64,000 nucleotides of DNA from Beta vulgaris subsp. vulgaris (lineage: Eukaryota > Streptophyta > Magnoliopsida > Caryophyllales > Amaranthaceae). The position numbers and the translations under genes are program-made. Shown piece by piece: positions 60,800 through 64,000 of the stretch. The notes under the pieces were generated by a model that was not told the origin of the DNA, made no database searches, and saw nothing but the letters and a program-made list of their open reading frames with translations. Each line of letters starts with the position of its first letter. The first letter of the stretch is position 1. The stretch spans positions 5,461,507 to 5,525,506 of the forward strand of contig NC_079209.1 in the NCBI RefSeq assembly GCF_026745355.1, written 5' to 3'.

Positions 60800-61990
60800 T
60801 GTGACTCTAAGTCAATGTTATTTTGATGATGATGAGCACTTTGTGCTATAACATGTATGTTTGCAATAGTGATCTAAGAAAGCTATCAAGATTCGATGTT
60901 CGTGAAAGCTCAAGAACTTGAAGATATGGAAGCTTAGGTCTAGTTATATTCTTAGTCATGTTTATGCAATGTAATTAACTTATTGAAACTTGGAACCTTG
61001 TGTAAACCTTATGCTAAATTAGAAATGTGAAATTAGGATGGTTATCTATTTCTTAGAGTTAAGAAATAGGTAAGTATATTAATTTCATGTATCGATATAA
61101 AAAAGGAATTTTAGTTTCAAAATTGAGTTTATAAAAAAAAACCGATTTAAAAAATGATTTAGTAAAAACCAATTTGAAAAGGACATTGTAAAAACCGATT
61201 TAAAGAAAAATATTTTATAAAAGAATTTCGAAAACAAAAGGATTTTTAATAAAGAAAAAGACAAAAGGAAAACTAATTTTTGATAAAATGTTTTTTAGAT
61301 GAAAGGTGATTACTAATTGACTTTGGAGAATTCTTATCTTATAAGGATTGCAAAGAAAAACCATCTTTTATAAACGATAAAGTTTATTTTTAAAAGGAAA
61401 AGTTTTATCCCTTAATCTTAGGAATAAAAGATAATCATAACTTAGAGAAGGATTTTTGATCAGAATATAAGCTATGAAAGAGATTGAAACTCAGTTTTAT
61501 AACTCACGTTTTCAGATTTAATATCGGAGATTTCGAGAGCTGAAAACTGATTCCCAAAGCACAGAGTGTGGCTCAGAGTACTAGTCAGTGTAGGTTTCTA
61601 AAATAGTGATTGTAACGATCCTCTATTTGCTTGAATAAGAAGCACGCTTTGAGGAGTCATTATTCTTTCTATAATTTTCAACATTATCATAGAGAGTAAC
61701 AACACTTAGAGTTAAGTGTTCGGGAGCACTACTAGAGTTAGTAGTGGGGGAATCATATTGTATCAAGAGTTTGGTATTTTAAGATTCAAATAATAAAAGA
61801 GTAGTTTGTGTGGACGTAGATCTCAGAGGTGAGATTGAACCACGTTAAATTATTATGTCTTATTATTTGATTTTATTGCTTTCGTATTTTGATACAAGTT
61901 AGTTTTCTCAAAAACATCAATCGGAGAATTTACGTGTGAAAAACACTATGTTAGGCACAGTGCTATAACGGCGTTTTTGCGAAAAACAAT
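60800..61990 (+). repeat. LTR-like dispersed repeat, copy 2 (plus orientation)
   Basis: Homologous to 12846-14030 in the opposite orientation, with the same ordered landmarks ending in TAACGGCGTTTTTGCGAAAA. Divergence is obvious, so the copies are old. It is likely a retrotransposon LTR, but the termini and target duplication were not determined. Confidence 0.55.
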
Positions 61991-62064
61991 TAGATAATTA
62001 TTTATTTAAATGCACTTAGAGTGTTATTAGTACAAATATGAATTTATTTTTTATCAAACATAAA

Positions 62065-62480
62065 GTCCCACATTGAAATTTTAGTGAAGTTAAGAGGAAA
62101 ACCAAGTTATAAAAGCATATGTAAAGTGAGCTTTTTTCTTTAACAAAATATGGAGTCCCACATTGAAATTTTAACAATGCTAGGAGGGATTCCAAAGTAT
62201 ATAAACATATGTAGGATGAGTTTGTTTTCATAAACAAAATATGGAGTCTTATATTGAAATATTAGCTAGGGAAACCATGTTATAAAAGCATGGGTATAAT
62301 GATTTTTGTCTTTAACAAAATATGGAGTTCCACATTGAAATTTTAGCAATGTTAAGAGAGATTCCAAGTTAAAAGCATATGTAGAATATGTTTGTTTATC
62401 TCAAACAAAACATGGAGTCCCACATTGAAATCTTAGCAACGCTAAGCGGGAAACCAAGTTATAAAAGCATATGATGGGTG
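62065..62480 (+). repeat. 90-bp tandem array, each unit with a USE-like box and a TATA box
   Basis: Five units begin with GTCCCACATTG or a one- to three-base variant at 62065, 62155, 62245, 62327 and 62417 (spacings 90, 90, 82, 90). In units 1 and 5 the TATAAAAGC motif starts exactly 32 bp after the box. Units 2 and 3 have TATATAAAC and TATAAAAGC at similar positions, and unit 4 has lost the TATA. Each unit continues with ...GCATATG(T). The box resembles the plant snRNA upstream sequence element (RTCCCACATCG). No snRNA, tRNA or other RNA gene is recognisable after any unit. Confidence 0.8.
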
Positions 62481-62639
62481 AGAGAACAAGTTCACCTACT
62501 TTATACTTGACCTATACAATTGGGCCTACTGCCTAAGTATTGCTTTAGTATTGACGTGGGCCTACACAGTTGGGCCGAAGTCTAAATTTTACAAATTAAG
62601 TTTCGGTCTCAGTTCGGCTAATTAACACCCCTACCTGAG

Positions 62640-62835
62640 CCTAAATAAGCTCAAGAGTCGAGCATAAACGAGCTCACGAGCTGAGCTCGAGCCGCAAATT
62701 CTAATCACGTGCTCGAGCGGAGCTTGTCTCCCCCAAGCTTGGTGAACTCACGAGCCGAGCTCATGAAAAGTTAAACGTGCTCGAGCCGAGCTCAGTACTA
62801 TTCGGGCTCGGCTCGCTCGATAAGCACCCCTACTG
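62640..62835. repeat. GAGCTCGAGC-rich dispersed repeat (probable hAT-type MITE)
   Basis: Dense inverted copies of GAGCCGAGCTC, CTCGAGC and AGCTCACGAGC are followed by an end reading TAAGCACCCCTAC, a pattern common to plant MITEs. The matching left end may be AACACCCCTACC at 62624. It directly abuts, and probably truncates, the gene fragment to its right. Confidence 0.5.
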
Positions 62836-63829
62836 CGGACACTGAACGCAAAGAATGGGTCTCCAACCAAAATTGCTTTCAGCCTTCTCAGCTTTTCCTC
62901 CAAAGCATTCTGTAGCGGACCGATGCAACCCCTCTTGAACTCTTCCTCAGCCTTGTGCTCACGGCGCACGTACTTGGGGACAGTCAAAGATTCCAGCGAC
63001 TCGCTCTTAGCCTCTCAATGACCATGAGTCTCCTGTTCAAAGTAGGCTCTTCTACCGGAAATATAGACATTCCAGTCTGAGATGTCCTTCGCCATGCTCT
63101 CTATTTCCTCAAATTTCTCCTGAGGATTATAATATTATTCATGAATGACCGAGTATACATACATACAGTACATACAACATACATACATCAGATGAGATGA
63201 TTACTATATAAGCATATGAGGAACAATCTCCATCGTTTGAACAACAAAGATCACACTTAGCAATGCAAGGGGCATTCAATTCCCAGGCTCCACATGAACA
63301 TCGATCTTTATTGTTAAGTTCAAATTAATCTCATGCATTGTAGTAACATACACGAGCAAATTTATCAAATTAATTTCAACACAACCAACTTACATTCTCA
63401 TTCTCATTGATTGTTGCTTAATTTGCTCATTTGCAATAGTTAGATCTCTCTCTTCCTCAAAATGGAGTTCGTTTATGGAGGAATTGTTATGCTTATATTA
63501 GAAACTCACGATCTATGCAATCATCGATCTATAATTTCATAAACACTTTGAATTTTGCACCAAATAACACTAAAAGTTTTCATCACTGATATGTATAATT
63601 GCAATTTCATATTAAACACTTTGAATTTGCAACAAATATCGTCATCAAAGTAACACTTAAAATTTCTATCACACATATATAATTGCAATTTCATATTAAA
63701 CACTTTGAAATTTTCATCAAATTTCATCATATCATACTAAAATTTTCATCAGATTACACAATAATAATTGCAATTTCATAATAAACAAGTTGAATTTACC
63801 TCAAGGTTAGCCTTAGCCTCCATCTCCAT
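62836..63829 (-). pseudogene. Possible two-exon gene fragment of unknown family, one in-frame stop
   Basis: I do not recognise the family. On the minus strand, 63829-63800 can encode MEMEAKANLE followed by a GTAAAT donor. 63119 begins a second exon after a CCTCAG acceptor, in the matching phase. The second exon reads EKFEEIESMAKDISDWNVYI, then SGRRAYFEQETHGH, a TGA stop (a CGA Arg codon would differ by one base), and continues in the same frame with EAKSESLESLTVPKYVRREH and on through GCIGPLQNALEEKLRRLKAI to LVGDPFFAF. The protein would be charged, helix-rich and possibly coiled-coil. The GAGCTCGAGC-rich repeat cuts it at the 3' side near 62836. The TGA, the missing end and the ~680-bp repeat-bearing intron argue for a broken copy of a real gene. 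It could also be unrelated exon-like sequence. Confidence 0.4.
63528..63800. repeat. Imperfect tandem repeat, about four units of 65-87 bp
   Basis: Units share ATAATTGCAATTTCATATTA and AAACACTTTGAATTTTGCA-like words at about 63530, 63594, 63678 and 63765. It lies in the putative intron of the 62836-63829 fragment. Confidence 0.7.
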
Positions 63830-64000
63830 CAGCACCTCGATTAGCTCTTACTCCGCAACTCAACTCTTACTGACTTACTCCAAAAGAAAGAAATTATTGT
63901 GTAATGTATGTACTCGTTACATTGTTACCGATTATCCCTCCTTTTATATATACTCTGAGCTCTTACTGACTACTCTAGAAACTTGAGAAGAGATACTTTA

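Overview
This is nuclear DNA from a flowering plant, most likely a eudicot. The sequence shows spliced genes with canonical GT-AG introns, eukaryotic tRNA genes with T-run terminators, and a dense, nested load of plant transposons (CACTA, hAT, PIF/Harbinger, Stowaway, Helitron, Ty1/copia, Ty3/gypsy and LINE). Several repeat families look like those of Caryophyllales genomes, but that is only an impression. There are no bacterial or organellar features.

Two intact protein-coding genes can be supported. The first is a single-exon plus-strand gene at 25439-26377 encoding a 312-residue alpha/beta hydrolase of the monoacylglycerol lipase / caffeoylshikimate esterase family. The second is a 21-kb minus-strand gene at 51854-30630 for a SNF2-type ATPase with an embedded RING finger (helicase-like transcription factor, CHR27/CHR28/FRG type). 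I assembled it from 11 exons. All junctions are GT-AG, all phases agree, and the product is about 1259 residues with a complete ATPase and RING. Its 8-kb first intron and several other introns carry transposons. Two nearly identical tRNA-Gln(CTG) genes on the minus strand lie between the two genes. A possible two-exon gene fragment with one in-frame stop lies near the right edge (62836-63829).

Layout: 1-1468 is the right part of a CACTA element. 1470-2683 is a decayed Ty3/gypsy protease region. 2687-5505 is a complete non-autonomous CACTA element with a transposase-derived pseudogene. 5.5-13 kb holds a CACTA remnant, a back-to-back PIF/Harbinger pair, a hAT inside a hAT and a Tourist-like MITE. 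12.8-14 kb is an LTR-like repeat that recurs inverted at 60.8-62 kb. 14.1-16.75 kb is a Helitron cluster containing a replication protein A fragment. 18.4-24 kb is a LINE RNase H fragment and a Ty1/copia element. 25-30 kb holds the hydrolase gene and the tRNAs. 30.6-51.9 kb is the SNF2-RING gene. 52.5 kb is a 242-bp Helitron upstream of that gene. 53.4-54.8 kb and 59-60.2 kb are two CACTA elements. 55.1-57.6 kb is a gypsy-type solo LTR. 62.0-62.5 kb is a 90-bp tandem array in which each unit resembles a plant snRNA promoter.

I found no clear new enzymatic system. The observations most worth a second look are the promoter-like array, the long foldback inside the 59-60 kb CACTA element, the CACTA element with a variant CACAA end, and the broken gene fragment at the right edge.
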